From Oceanicoccus sp. KOV_DT_Chl (GTDB lineage: Bacteria; Pseudomonadota; Gammaproteobacteria; Pseudomonadales; Dasaniaceae), in NCBI RefSeq assembly GCF_900120175.1, contig NZ_FQLF01000007.1:124001-188000 (forward strand): a stretch of DNA of 64,000 bases. The letters run 5' to 3'. Shown piece by piece: positions 26,427 through 37,011 of this stretch. The position numbers and the translations under genes are program-made. Numbering within the stretch: the first letter of the stretch is position 1; every line of letters begins with the position of its first letter. The notes beneath the pieces were generated by a model. That model saw only the letters and a program-made list of their open reading frames with translations. It was not told the origin of the DNA and ran no database searches.

Positions 26427-27458
26427 TCAGCTAAATACAGCTAATCCACGCTCAATACACCAAAATGCCGACAACCCGCCGATACTATAAACAGTAGCCC
26501 ACCAGGCGGGTTCACCCCACTCGGTAAAGCGACGTCGTCCCCACCGCATCAACAGCAACACCGCCAGCACAAATATTAGCTGGCCAATTTCGATACCGAG
26601 ATTAAAACTAAATAAAGCCAGCGGAATATCTCCCGACGGCAAACCCACTTCTTGCAAAGCGCCCGCAAAGCCCATACCGTGGAGCAAACCAAAACCAATA
26701 GCAACTAACCAGCTATGATTCGCAATCCAACCCGGATGAACGGCAGCGTTATGCGTGCGTTTAGACAACTCTAATGCCAATACCCAAATACTGAGCGCAA
26801 TCGAAAATTCTACCAACGATACCGGGTAATCAAAAAAACCCAGTACCACCATCGACAGGGTGATACTGTGGCCAACAGTGAACGAGGTTATTGTCCAAAT
26901 TAGCAGGCGTGTACTGGGCACCAGTAATAGCAAGGCCAGTACAAACAACAGGTGGTCTATACCGGTCCAGATATGCTCAACGCCAAGTACCGCATAAACC
27001 TGAATGACTTCTATTGAACCCTGATCAGCAGGCACCACAAAACTTGAGTTATCGGCATTTAATAATTGCTGAACCTTGCGTCCATCTAACCAGTCAATTT
27101 TAATAAGCGCCGCGGTTGCTGTTGCTGCCATACCAGTGACAGCCACCGGTTGTCCAATCAGACTGCCACTGCAGCTGACCTGCCAACGCCATATTCTGGC
27201 AGTCCCCTGTTCTTTTGCTTCAGGTTGATTTACCACCACACAACTATCGGGTAATTGTGGCTGTAAACTTTGTCCAGCACTGGTCGCTAATGGCGTTTTC
27301 CAGAATACCGCATAAGTATTTGTAGATTGCTCAGTCAAATGTAATAACGATGGCGCTAATTTATGCGCAGCAGCTGGCATTGCAGCTAACAGTAACAATA
27401 TAAATAGCCAGTGCATAAATTGGCTCAAAGACGGAACTCGACGACGATTATTGCGCAT
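26427..27458 (-). CDS. HupE/UreJ family membrane protein
   Basis: 343 residues. A signal peptide (about 15-31) leads a ~130-residue extracytoplasmic domain. Seven or so membrane helices follow from residue ~150, beginning with the metal-site motif VEHIWTGIDHLLFVLALLLL and GHSITLSMVVLG, HGMGFAGAL and GIEIGQL. HupE/UreJ proteins are nickel or metal permease-like. Its start overlaps the stop of the upstream PpiC gene by 11 bases, so the genes are coupled. It is the last gene of the DUF3604-PpiC-HupE cassette. Confidence 0.88.
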   Translation of the reverse strand: MRNNRRRVPSLSQFMHWLFILLLLAAMPAAAHKLAPSLLHLTEQSTNTYAVFWKTPLATSAGQSLQPQLPDSCVVVNQPEAKEQGTARIWRWQVSCSGSLIGQPVAVTGMAATATAALIKIDWLDGRKVQQLLNADNSSFVVPADQGSIEVIQVYAVLGVEHIWTGIDHLLFVLALLLLVPSTRLLIWTITSFTVGHSITLSMVVLGFFDYPVSLVEFSIALSIWVLALELSKRTHNAAVHPGWIANHSWLVAIGFGLLHGMGFAGALQEVGLPSGDIPLALFSFNLGIEIGQLIFVLAVLLLMRWGRRRFTEWGEPAWWATVYSIGGLSAFWCIERGLAVFS

Positions 27459-28437
27459 TAATCATTGCCTCCATCACCGTAGGCTGAACCACTTCATAAT
27501 CACTGCGTAATTGCTGTAACAATGCATCCAGGGCTTGCTGCTCTTGCTCACGACGCCATTGCGAAATTAACTGTTTTTCTGCCTCGGGCAAGGTTTTTAA
27601 CTGCGCGGGCCGATACTGTGTAATCAATACCAAGTGTTCACCGAAACTCGATGTTAGTGGCCCCTGCCAACGCGTATCATCAGTCAACTTTATTGCAAGC
27701 TGAAATAATGCCTCGGCAAAACTCACCCCAAAATAACGGGCGACTTGATTAACGTTGAGAAAATTAAAATCAAAGCCATGCAAGAAAGGATCGCTCAAGG
27801 AATCAAGTTGCTGCGAGTCATTCAGGGTACTCACATCTTGTAATAATTGGTGCGCATATCTTTTGGGATCTGCGTGCGTATCACGACTCACAAATATATG
27901 CTGAAACTTCACCAGCGCTGGTTTCATTAGTTGTGCTTGCTGCTGTTGATAGAGTTGTTCTAATAGCTGCGCAGAAGGTTGCATATTACGTACCGGCGCA
28001 AATGCTGACATTTCCATACGCTGAATTAATCGCCGCCGCACCACCACATCATTTATATGCAGCTGCATTGACAGCGCCATTTTTAATAACTCTCGCTCGT
28101 CATGCTCAACAGCACTGGCCTGTTCTGAATTAAGAAACTGCATATTTTTAATCAAACGCTGCCGTACCACTGTATCGGTCAAGTGCCATTCATGCTTAAT
28201 CGCCTGCTGAAATAAAATCTCCCGATCTATTTCATTGTTGATCAACTGCTGCACTTGTTTTTCGGAAGGTACTCTGCCAGTGGTACGCAACCATTGCCCA
28301 CGGAGCTCGGCAATTTTTTCTGTAGAGGGCGCATATATAATGGTGCGCGGCGTGGTTTGCAACTGCTGCTGAATGATGAAAAGGAGCCAGCCGATGATTA
28401 AAAAATGCAGCCACGGCTGACGAATAAAAGAGAGCAT
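27448..28437 (-). CDS. PpiC-type peptidyl-prolyl isomerase, membrane-anchored
   Basis: 329 residues with one N-terminal membrane helix (about 9-22), then a helical SurA/PpiD-like region containing two similar VVRxRLIxxM segments. A divergent parvulin domain follows (about 170-290; FQHIFVSRDTHADPKRYAHQLLQDV and FGEHLVLITQYRPAQLKTLPEAEKQL). It is a periplasm-facing folding factor by architecture. It overlaps the HupE gene, and its context suggests it folds or assembles the DUF3604 and HupE products. Confidence 0.83.
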   Translation of the reverse strand: MLSFIRQPWLHFLIIGWLLFIIQQQLQTTPRTIIYAPSTEKIAELRGQWLRTTGRVPSEKQVQQLINNEIDREILFQQAIKHEWHLTDTVVRQRLIKNMQFLNSEQASAVEHDERELLKMALSMQLHINDVVVRRRLIQRMEMSAFAPVRNMQPSAQLLEQLYQQQQAQLMKPALVKFQHIFVSRDTHADPKRYAHQLLQDVSTLNDSQQLDSLSDPFLHGFDFNFLNVNQVARYFGVSFAEALFQLAIKLTDDTRWQGPLTSSFGEHLVLITQYRPAQLKTLPEAEKQLISQWRREQEQQALDALLQQLRSDYEVVQPTVMEAMINAQ

Positions 28438-28445
28438 GAAGTGAT

Positions 28446-28502
28446 TTAACCCAGCGCGAAAAATAAGAACATCATAAGCAATATATGCTTAAGCTTAATC
28501 AT
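28446..28502 (-). CDS. Possible 18-residue hydrophobic peptide overlapping the end of the DUF3604 gene
   Basis: The ATG sits inside the final codons of the DUF3604 gene, whose stop is ATTAA within ATGATTAA, a typical coupling overlap. The product MIKLKHILLMMFLFFALG is a basic start plus one hydrophobic stretch. It ends 8 bases before the PpiC gene start. It could be translated by coupling, or be a chance frame. No homology evidence. Confidence 0.3.
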   Translation of the reverse strand: MIKLKHILLMMFLFFALG

Positions 28503-30456
28503 GCGGCGCATTGTACCAAATAGGTGAAGTCCATGCGCGCTCTTGGATAACCGGCCTATGCTCCTCTGAACAACAAGCCTCCAATCCGTCCGTGATAGTT
28601 TTAGGGTTGCTGCAATCAACACCATTGCCGGCACAAATTTTCTGACTCCAACGGCAAGTGGGGTTTTCTACCACCCGCGCGTAGTACCAGGCATTTTCTT
28701 CAGCGTTAAACGCAGGATCCTGCCATACAGTACAAAGCTGTTGATAACCGCTACCGCGGGTCTCACAGCTGGACAAATTCACGGCAGCGCCATTGTCCGG
28801 GTTGCCTGCCACTTCATAAATCGCCTCTTGCGAGACCCCTTTCGCATCAACCCAACCTTTGATAATTTGAATGCGCTGTAACGGTGTACCTGAACCATTA
28901 ATATCACCAGGGTCTTTGCTGGCCTGCACGGCAAAGCGCGGAGCTGCCATTTGAGCATTCGCGGCTAGTGTTAAATCACCACCCATCGGCACCCCACCGG
29001 CGTAACCCTGCTCAACAAAGTCAGCCTGCTCACACAAATTCTGTGGATAGTCCCAGCCGCCAAAAAAACGAACGGTCATACGCGGGCCACTGGTACCAAA
29101 GGCCTCTCTTCTGCGCATTGCAGCAAATAACGAATCACGGGTGTTTTGTTCTGCCCACAACACCGCCAAACCACCAGGGTTAAATTCCAGCGCATCAGGT
29201 AAGACATTAACGCTTTCACTCGCAGGCTCACCGGCACCACCGTGACCTAGAAAATTATCTTCAGCGGTGGCGCCAGGTGCGCCCAGATGCGTATCAGTGC
29301 TACCAATAAAGCCCCATTTAAATGGATTAACTCCAAGTTTTTGTTGGTAGCGTAAACCATCGCGTAATACTTCACGTAAAAAATCGCCTTCCGGCCTCGG
29401 TATTTCTCTCTGTGATTCAAAACTTTGGCCGCTGAAATTATTATAAGGTAATTGCTCAAACGCACAGAGCTCATCTTCAGGCACACCGGCGTAGGCACCA
29501 AAAAAACATTCAGAGCTGCCTTTGTGCTGCATAACTTCTACCAACGTTTCAAAGCGAGCTGTTTGCCTAGCATCAGTGGCGGTGATCGGTTGATCGCCAC
29601 GCATACCGGTAAACATAGAACCGTCACTCAGGTTAGAATTATGCGGTATTACAATAACATCACAACCGGTCCCGGCATCAATACATTGCTCATCCAGGCT
29701 ATCCCATAGTTGATGAGCCGCAGGCGTTTCTACCGAATTAATCGGTAAGCTGGGGACAGCGTCGTTGCGAAAAATCACATTGCGATGGCGGTTTTGCGCA
29801 CCGTCTGATGAGCTACTAACGCCCGTCCATTCAAAGGCAACGAAAGAGGTAAATTCACAATTTTCGCTTTGATCATAAGCATCTGTTGCCGCTTGCTGCA
29901 TTTCCTGCCACGGCATCGAGGCTGCCTGAATACAAATCTGACCATCATCGCCACAAAAACCCAAGCGGGTTTTCATCGACATAGCGGTGGCATTAAACAA
30001 GTAATATCCAACACGGGGAAAATTACGATAAATCATACATTGCCAGGAACCATAACCGTCCAATCCAGGCGTATTACAAATACTGACCTCCCCCATTAAT
30101 TCAGCATGGTCGGTCACCATAGCAAAGTCCAAAGGTCGCGCTAATTGTAAATAGCGCAGGGGCTGGCCATCATCCGACCATGGCTGTATGCCAATTTTCT
30201 CTCCTTTGGCAAACTGGTATGCCTGTGCAGGTGTGGTGCGGGTATCCTGGGTGCTGGCGTCTAACGAATATTTAGTGTGTACATGCGTGTCACCAAAAAA
30301 GGCACGCCGCAATGGCGTTCTATCGGTACAGGGCACATGCAAAGCAGAAGAACCAAGCAACGAATGGCTATCATCAGTGACCGCAGCCTGCGTAGTAGCT
30401 ACCAGCAAGCAACAAGCGGCAACTATACCGGCCAGATTTAAACACTTTTTAGACAT
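28495..30456 (-). CDS. DUF3604 domain protein, secreted
   Basis: 653 residues from the ATG at 30456 (an in-frame GTG lies 5 codons earlier; GGAG 9 bases upstream favours the ATG). A signal peptide (1-24) is followed by the DUF3604 fold, related to PHP metallohydrolases: RRAFFGDTHVHTKYSLDA near residue 50 with metal His residues, DFAMVTDHAELMGE, VIPHNSN and GFIGSTDTHLGAPG. The pattern of His/Asp residues suggests an extracytoplasmic metal-dependent hydrolase of unknown substrate. The gene leads the cassette with PpiC and HupE. Confidence 0.88.
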   Translation of the reverse strand: MSKKCLNLAGIVAACCLLVATTQAAVTDDSHSLLGSSALHVPCTDRTPLRRAFFGDTHVHTKYSLDASTQDTRTTPAQAYQFAKGEKIGIQPWSDDGQPLRYLQLARPLDFAMVTDHAELMGEVSICNTPGLDGYGSWQCMIYRNFPRVGYYLFNATAMSMKTRLGFCGDDGQICIQAASMPWQEMQQAATDAYDQSENCEFTSFVAFEWTGVSSSSDGAQNRHRNVIFRNDAVPSLPINSVETPAAHQLWDSLDEQCIDAGTGCDVIVIPHNSNLSDGSMFTGMRGDQPITATDARQTARFETLVEVMQHKGSSECFFGAYAGVPEDELCAFEQLPYNNFSGQSFESQREIPRPEGDFLREVLRDGLRYQQKLGVNPFKWGFIGSTDTHLGAPGATAEDNFLGHGGAGEPASESVNVLPDALEFNPGGLAVLWAEQNTRDSLFAAMRRREAFGTSGPRMTVRFFGGWDYPQNLCEQADFVEQGYAGGVPMGGDLTLAANAQMAAPRFAVQASKDPGDINGSGTPLQRIQIIKGWVDAKGVSQEAIYEVAGNPDNGAAVNLSSCETRGSGYQQLCTVWQDPAFNAEENAWYYARVVENPTCRWSQKICAGNGVDCSNPKTITDGLEACCSEEHRPVIQERAWTSPIWYNAPHD

Positions 30457-30669
30457 TGAGACAGGCTCCACTATTATGTCAATGGGTGGCTATTCTCAGG
30501 GACCACCAAGTTAGCGCCTTATTATGCTATCCACAGAAAGTAAACACTAATTACAGCAGGGTAATAATTATTACGCATAACAAAGGCTTGCATCCATTAC
30601 AGGCTAAGCACAAAATCTAGTACATGACAGCAAGTACCAGTATCGATAATAACTAAGCTATAAGCCATT

Positions 30670-31257
30670 ATGTATTCAGCTATTCAACAGCAACAAATGC
30701 TTGCCGCCGCACATGGCTCTATCCACCACGGCTTAACGATGGGGACCCGACTGGAAGTCAATCTGCAACAGTACGACACCGTATTACATCAGCCCTGCGC
30801 AACCTTTGTGACATTAAAAATTGATAGTCTGCTTAAAGGTTGCATAGGTTCTATTCAGACCGAGCAATCCTTGATAGAAAATCTTAGTGAAAATGCTTAC
30901 TGTGCGGCATTTGAAGACAATCGCTTTCCTGCCCTTACCCATGACGAGTTAAGTTTATTAGAAATAGAAATAGCCTTATTGGGAGATTTAGAACAATTAC
31001 CCTGCGCCACAGCAGCGGAGCTAGTAGCACAGTTACGTCCCGGCGCTGATGGATTAGTGCTAACTGACGGCGATCTCAGCGCAACTTTTTTACCCAGTAT
31101 CTGGCAGCAGGTAAATCATCCCGAGCACTTTGTTCGCGAGCTTAGCTTAAAGGCAGGCATTGATTATCACCACTGGAATCCTGACATTATGGCAGAGCGA
31201 TATAGCGTGGTGACTATTCAAAACAAAAGTAAGCCATTAAGCATGATTAAGTTTTAG
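30670..31257 (+). CDS. amrA: AMMECR1 domain protein (AmmeMemoRadiSam protein A)
   Basis: 195 residues. The AMMECR1 signature LLKGCIGSIQ (usually LRGCIG) is near residue 56, followed by AFEDNRFPALTHDEL and EIEIALL and the C-terminal FLPSIWQQV. In many bacteria this is one of three adjacent genes with a MEMO-like protein and a radical SAM enzyme. Here it stands alone, and the radical SAM gene at 3334 is of another type. The biochemical role of the family is unresolved. Confidence 0.85.
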   Translation: MYSAIQQQQMLAAAHGSIHHGLTMGTRLEVNLQQYDTVLHQPCATFVTLKIDSLLKGCIGSIQTEQSLIENLSENAYCAAFEDNRFPALTHDELSLLEIEIALLGDLEQLPCATAAELVAQLRPGADGLVLTDGDLSATFLPSIWQQVNHPEHFVRELSLKAGIDYHHWNPDIMAERYSVVTIQNKSKPLSMIKF

Positions 31258-31317
31258 TGGGTTTAGAAGGCACCCCGTTTTACCTGCTTATCCCTGCTCG
31301 ACAACTATAAAATATTT

Positions 31318-34300
31318 CTACCCTTTGCCTGAAATAATCGACTTCTTGTGTTTAAACCCTCTAGACACCTGCCAATAAAAAGCTGCCGGTATAAGCACTA
31401 GCGATAACATAACCGCAGTGACCATCCCACCAACCATCGGTCCAGCTATACGCTGCATCATCTCTGAACCCACACCGTCACTAACCATAATCGGCAACAA
31501 GCCGATCACTGTTGCCAGCACTGTCATCATAATTGGCCGCACTCGCAAGCCAGCACCGTCCATAATGGCGTCCTTCAAATGATCATCAGTCAACTCATCA
31601 CCACTTTGCAAACGCAAATTCCAGGCTTGATGTAAATACGCTAACATTAATACCCCAATTTCTACCGCTACTCCTGCCAGCGCAATAAACCCAACCATGA
31701 CCGCTACCGAAAACTGGTACTGCTGCCACCATATAAACCACAAACTACCAACCACCGACAAAGGCAGTGTTAATAAAATAATCCACACATCGCTCCAGCG
31801 ACGAAAATTTAAATATAGCAACAATACAATCGTAGCGATGACCAACGGAATTACCCATAAGAAGGTTTGTTTCGCCCGCTCCAGATATTCATACTGACCA
31901 GCCCATGTCAGCGAATAACCCGCAGGAAGATCCAATTGCTCAGCGACCACTTGTTTCGCCTCGGCCACATAGGACCCCAAATCCCGCCCCTCAATATCAA
32001 TATAACTCCAACCATTGAGCCGTGCATTTTCCGTCTTTATCACCGGCGGCCCAGAATCTATAGTGACAGTGGCAACATCCGCTAAAGCAATATGATGGCC
32101 GGCAACGGTTACGATTGGTAATAATTTAAGTTGTTCAGCGGAATCCCGGTAGCGCTGTGGATAACGTAAATTAACTGGGAACCGCTCCACTCCCTCAACC
32201 GTTTCGCTGACATTACTGCCACCAATCGCGGTACTAACCACCGCCTGTACATCAGCGATATTTAATCCATAGCGCGCCGCTTGCCGTCGATTAATATCCA
32301 CATTAATGTAGCGACCGCCATCTGTGCGTTCAGAATAAACCGATTCGGTACCCGCCACTTGCGGTAATATTCGCTCTAACTGCTTACCTATTTTTTCAAT
32401 CTGAGTCATATCCGGCCCGGCCACCTTGATACCTAATGGCGTTTTAATACCCGTGGCTAACATATCGATACGGGTTTTTATCGGCATAACCCAACTGTTA
32501 GACACGCCGGGTAATTGCAGCAAGCTGTCTAATTCCCGCTGCAACTTCAACTTGGTCATCCCGTCGCGCCACTGCTCTTTAGGTTCAAATTGAATAACCG
32601 TTTCTATCATCGTCAATGGTGCCGGATCAGTGGCGGTCTCTGCTCGCCCCACTTTACCAAATACCGATTTCACCTCCGGCACTGTGGCAATTAATTTATC
32701 GGTTTGTTGCAATAACTGTCTGGCTTTACCAATAGATATCGCTGCATAAGTGGTGGGCATATACATTAAATCGCCTTCGTCCAAAGGCGGCATAAACTCA
32801 CTGCCAATTTTTTGCAGTGGCAACCATACGGTAGCCATCATTAACGCACCTAGCAACAAGGTGGTTTTTGGATAGGTCAGTACGGCCCTGAGCAAAGGCT
32901 GATAACCACTCACTAGCAAACGATTTAATGGATTGCGTTGCTCTGGCGTAATATTGCCACGGATGCAATACCCCATTAACACCGGCACCAAAGTGATTGC
33001 CAGAATTGCCGCCGCCGCCATTGCATAGGTTTTGGTATACGCCAGCGGCGAAAATAATTTTCCTTCCTGCGCTTGCAAGGCGAAAACCGGCACAAAGCTG
33101 ACCGCTATGATAAGTAATGAAAAGAATAAAGGTCTACCGACTTCGACCGCTGCATCATTAATTATTTGCCAGCGATTGCTATCTGTTAGTGGCGTTTTTT
33201 CACTATGTTTATGCACGTTTTCTATCATTACAATAGCGCCATCCACCATCGCACCGATGGCAATGGCAATGCCTCCAAGCGACATGATGTTTGCGTTTAT
33301 CCCTGCCAATACATAATCAGGTAGGCGCAGATAACCGCCATCGGCAGACTGATAATAACCACCAAAGATGAACGAAAATGAAACAAAAATAGCGCGCATA
33401 TTATGGTTACTACCAGTAATTCCTGCGCTATTTTTTCGTAGAGATTACTCACCGCTGATGAAATCAACTGGGTGCGATCATAGACTTCAACGATTTCCAC
33501 TCCCGTCGGTAATCCGGGCTTCAATTGCTGAATTTTTTGTTTGATGGCAGCAATCGTACGCTGTGCATTTTCGCCATAACGCATGACTACGATACCGCCA
33601 ACAACTTCACCTTCACCATTGAGTTCAGCAATTCCACGACGCATCTGTGGCCCTTCACTGACTTGTGCGATATCGCCTAGCAGTATCGGTGTGCCGCCCT
33701 CATTTAAACCTAATGGTACCTGCTCAATATCACTGATGGATTGAAGATAACCGCTAGCTCTTACCATATACTCCGCTTCTGCCATCTCAATCACCGAAGC
33801 ACCTACTTCCTGATTAGCACGCTGAATTGAAGCATGAATATGACTCAGCGGCATATTGAAAGCACGTAAGCGGTTAGGATCGACCACCACTTGATACTGT
33901 TTTACCATGCCGCCAATGGTGGCAATTTCTGATACCCCGGCAACGGTTTGTAATTCAAATTTTAAAAACCAATCCTGCAAGCTGCGCAACTCTTGCAAAC
34001 CATGTTGACCACTACGATCAACCAACGCATATTGGTACACCCAACCGACACCTGTTGCATCAGGCCCTAGTACGGGCTTTGCCGCCGTCGGCAATTTAGG
34101 TGTGACCTGACTGAGATATTCCAGCACTCGCGAACGCGCCCAATAAATATCAGTCTCTTCCTCAAAAATAATATAAATATAAGAGTCACCAAAAAAAGAA
34201 AAACCTCTGACAGTTTGCGCCTTCGGCACCGCCAGCATGGCTGTGGTTAATGGATAGGTCACCTGATCTTCCACCACCTGCGGGGCCTGTCCTGGATAAG

Positions 34301-34463
34301 AGGTTTTAATAATCACTTGTACATCCGATAAATCCGGAATCGCATCGATAGCAATATTTTTTACTGCATAGCCGCCTGCCAATAAAACAATTAATGCCAG
34401 CAGTATCACCACGACACGATAGCGTATTGAGCTGCTAATAATTAACTCAATCATGGCTATCAC
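31318..34463 (-). pseudogene. cusA: CusA/CzcA-type heavy-metal RND efflux pump, frame interrupted
   Basis: The inner-membrane pump of a tripartite copper/silver-type exporter. The N-terminal frame (34463 to 33297) contains TM1, the PN1/PN2 porter domains and ends YLIMYWQG-stop. The rest continues in another frame with [32 protein letters not shown] (the heavy-metal RND TM4 signature) to 31318. Restoring one G in the GGG run at 33301-33303 gives QGINANIM, and 1048 residues, the normal length, so the break is probably a sequence error. It overlaps cusB by 17 bases. Confidence 0.88.
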
Positions 34464-35691
34464 CTGACTCTTTGCTAGTGCTTATGCCATCATCGATACG
34501 GTCGAACTCAGCTGCCACATTGGATTCAGAATCAATTAAAAATTGCGCAGCAATTACCACGCTATCCTGCGCTGTAACCCCCTTGATTATTTCAACCCGA
34601 TCACCGGCATGTTGACCGACAACCACGACAACTGAACGGAATTTTCCGGCACCCATTGATTTAACCACTCTCTGCGAGTGACCATCAGCAATTAAAGCCG
34701 ACCGGGGAATATGTAAAACCGAAGTGTCGTTGCGGGTATCAATCGATAAGTTGGCAAACATATTAGGCTTTAAACGACCGTCATCATTTTTTACCTGCAC
34801 CCGTATTTGCAAGGTACGAGCATCACTGTTTAACACCGGATAAATATAATCAACGACGCCCTGCCACTGCTCTCCTGGATAACTATCAACCGCAATGCTA
34901 ACGTTTTGACCTTGTTGCAACCAGGTTGCCTGACGTTCGAATACCTCGGCAATAACCCATAACCGCTGCACAGAAGCTACCGCCATAATTTCATTAGCCG
35001 GCTCTATATACATGCCATGACGTACGTTTAGCGCATTAACAATGCCATTATGTTCAGCAAAAACACCAATACGCTCTTTTGCCTGCCCCGAGCTTGCTAC
35101 TTGCTCAATTTGTTGAGCTTGCATACCCATTAATCGCAAGCGCTGCTTGGCCGAGCGGATCAGCTGCTCGCCACCATTACCCATAGCCAGCAACAGATCT
35201 TTTTGCGCATTAAATAAAGTCGGTGAATATAGTTCAAATAGTAACTCTCCCTTGCTAACGGGATCACCCTCGGCGCTCACATTGAGAGTTTCAATCCAGC
35301 CATCAACGCGCACATGTATATGATGCAACAGGTCTTCATCGAACCGCACATAACCCACCGTATTTAGCGTTTGCTGCAAGGGAGAAAATTCAACGCCGGT
35401 GGTTTTGACGCCAAGATTGTTAACTACCGCAGCTGAGACTGTCACATCAACAGAATCATTACCTCCACGCGCTGACTGCCCTGCATAAACCGGCACCAAG
35501 TCCATGCCCATTGGCGATTTTCCTGGTTTATCTCGACGGTAGTTCGGATCCATTGGCGCCACCCAGTACAAAGGGGCAGAATCTAATGCTGCTAACGCAG
35601 GTTGAGAGGTTTGGCTGTTCGCCCCCAACCAAAATGCGCCAGCCAGCAACGCCGCAACTATCAGTAAACGAAACAGATTGAATAGTGTCAT
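34447..35691 (-). CDS. cusB: Efflux RND periplasmic adaptor subunit (CusB-like)
   Basis: 414 residues. An N-terminal membrane anchor (about 5-25) precedes a heavy-metal-binding segment, [25 protein letters not shown] (residues ~45-70), with Met and Asp ligands as in CusB/SilB. Barrel-sandwich and alpha-hairpin regions follow ([17 protein letters not shown]), then the beta-barrel and membrane-proximal domains. It bridges CusA to an outer-membrane channel. No cusC-like gene lies beside it, so the pump must borrow one, perhaps TolC. Confidence 0.9.
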   Translation of the reverse strand: MTLFNLFRLLIVAALLAGAFWLGANSQTSQPALAALDSAPLYWVAPMDPNYRRDKPGKSPMGMDLVPVYAGQSARGGNDSVDVTVSAAVVNNLGVKTTGVEFSPLQQTLNTVGYVRFDEDLLHHIHVRVDGWIETLNVSAEGDPVSKGELLFELYSPTLFNAQKDLLLAMGNGGEQLIRSAKQRLRLMGMQAQQIEQVASSGQAKERIGVFAEHNGIVNALNVRHGMYIEPANEIMAVASVQRLWVIAEVFERQATWLQQGQNVSIAVDSYPGEQWQGVVDYIYPVLNSDARTLQIRVQVKNDDGRLKPNMFANLSIDTRNDTSVLHIPRSALIADGHSQRVVKSMGAGKFRSVVVVVGQHAGDRVEIIKGVTAQDSVVIAAQFLIDSESNVAAEFDRIDDGISTSKESGDSHD

Positions 35692-35792
35692 AAAAATTCT
35701 CTTTATCTATCTATTACCGGCGTCGTAGAAACCACGCACAATCATCAGCACCGACATAAAAATGTCGATACGCAGCAAAAAAAAGAGAAGGA

Positions 35793-36194
35793 TTAAATCT
35801 GAAAGGTACAGTTCAACAAGTGAATGCGTGGCAGACCAGAAACTTGCGCTAGCTGCCATCGAGGGTAATAACTCAGCGGCGGTGCACGAGCTGAAACAGG
35901 ATTGCTATTTGCGAGAATAAGCGCAGCAACTGCTTCAGCCTGAATTTTGTCTCCAGCCTCCAATTTAACAGCTGCAGCCATTAGCGCGACCGGAGCATCA
36001 CAACACTCAAAGTCTATCAGCTGATCATCACAGCAAGGCATATCAGCATGATGACTTGCGACCGCTAATTCGGCAGGGTCTGTCTTAGCCAAATCCACAG
36101 CAGCAAATGCGCCGCAGCTGAACACGGTGAGCAACAACCAGCTCAGTAGTACAGCGCCAGCCATTCGACGTTTTGAATAAGGATTAATAAGCAT
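35793..36194 (-). CDS. Small Cys/His-rich secreted protein upstream of the Cus pump
   Basis: 133 residues from the ATG at 36194 (AGGA 6 bases upstream; the frame extends 19 codons further). A signal peptide (about 8-31) precedes a metal-ligand-rich stretch, HHADMPCCDDQLIDFECCD, then a low-complexity tail. It is not a recognised family. DUF2946-like small copper-associated proteins look similar. It sits first in the cusBA transcript, 100 bases ahead of cusB, so it may bind or present copper/silver in the periplasm, as inference. Confidence 0.6.
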   Translation of the reverse strand: MLINPYSKRRMAGAVLLSWLLLTVFSCGAFAAVDLAKTDPAELAVASHHADMPCCDDQLIDFECCDAPVALMAAAVKLEAGDKIQAEAVAALILANSNPVSARAPPLSYYPRWQLAQVSGLPRIHLLNCTFQI

Positions 36195-36274
36195 GAAAAT
36201 CCTGTAGCGAATATGAGTCGTTTTTATACCGCTGTCAGTCTGCTCGGTCAACGTAAAGATGACCAGACAGTAAT

Positions 36275-36309
36275 TTAAGACGGTTGACTTATTAAGACGT
36301 TCGTCTTAA
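36275..36309. promoter_or_regulatory. TetR-type operator between the cus operon and tetR-desaturase genes
   Basis: A perfect inverted repeat TTAAGACG-TT-CGTCTTAA spans 36292-36309, ending 9 bases before the tetR ATG. The same TTAAGACG half-site recurs at 36275-36282, 17 bases upstream. This geometry is typical of TetR-family binding sites and suggests autoregulation of the gene at 36319 and control of its coupled desaturase. It may also affect the divergent operon. Confidence 0.65.
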
Positions 36310-36318
36310 ATTATTGAT

Positions 36319-37011
36319 ATGAACACACTCTCTCAGACCACAGCAGCCAATACGCCAGCAGCACCTTCAGACTTCAGTGCCACCGCTATTGAATTAATAA
36401 CTGCCGCTGAACGCCTGCTCGCCGAAAAAGGCCTGGGAGCGGTATCGACTCGTGAAATAGCCCGAGCAGCAGGTCAAAAAAATCACTCCGCGCTTAATTA
36501 TCACTTTGGCTGCAGAGAGGGTCTAATTAACGCAATTCTCGATTATCGAATGACACCGCTCAATCTTGAGCGCCAGCAGCTACTGGACACCCTCAGTTCG
36601 GAGCAGCGCGACGCTAATTTATATTGTCTGGTCGAAGCCCTTGTCACGCCCTTTGCCAACGAATTAACAAAACCGATCCGGGAAAGTTATTATTTGAGTT
36701 TGTTAGCACAATTGATGAGTCAACGGGAATGGCAGTTGCTATTCACTCAGCACCAACATCGATCCTCCGCCGCCATTGCGATAGGCGCTAAATTAATCGA
36801 GCTGTTAACGCCGGTGTTAGGCGCAGAAATTGCGATGGAACGAATAAGGCTGCTCGGTCTGCACCTCCTTAATACCATTACTGAATGGGATGCCATGCGT
36901 CGCCGAGGGGAGTTGGTAATGGATGACGCCAACCTAGAGTGGCGGGTAAAAAATCTAATCACCTATCTAACCGGTGCTCTCACCGCGAATGTTGAGGCCA
37001 GCAAAATATGA
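36319..37011 (+). CDS. TetR/AcrR family regulator of the sterol desaturase gene
   Basis: 230 residues. The N-terminal helix-turn-helix (about 24-68) includes LITAAERLLAEKGLGAVSTREIARAAGQKNHSALNYHF. The C-terminal domain is of the YerO-like type with an aromatic ligand pocket. It overlaps the desaturase gene by 4 bases (ATGA), and a palindromic operator lies immediately upstream, so it probably represses its own operon until a lipid ligand appears. Confidence 0.88.
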   Translation: MNTLSQTTAANTPAAPSDFSATAIELITAAERLLAEKGLGAVSTREIARAAGQKNHSALNYHFGCREGLINAILDYRMTPLNLERQQLLDTLSSEQRDANLYCLVEALVTPFANELTKPIRESYYLSLLAQLMSQREWQLLFTQHQHRSSAAIAIGAKLIELLTPVLGAEIAMERIRLLGLHLLNTITEWDAMRRRGELVMDDANLEWRVKNLITYLTGALTANVEASKI

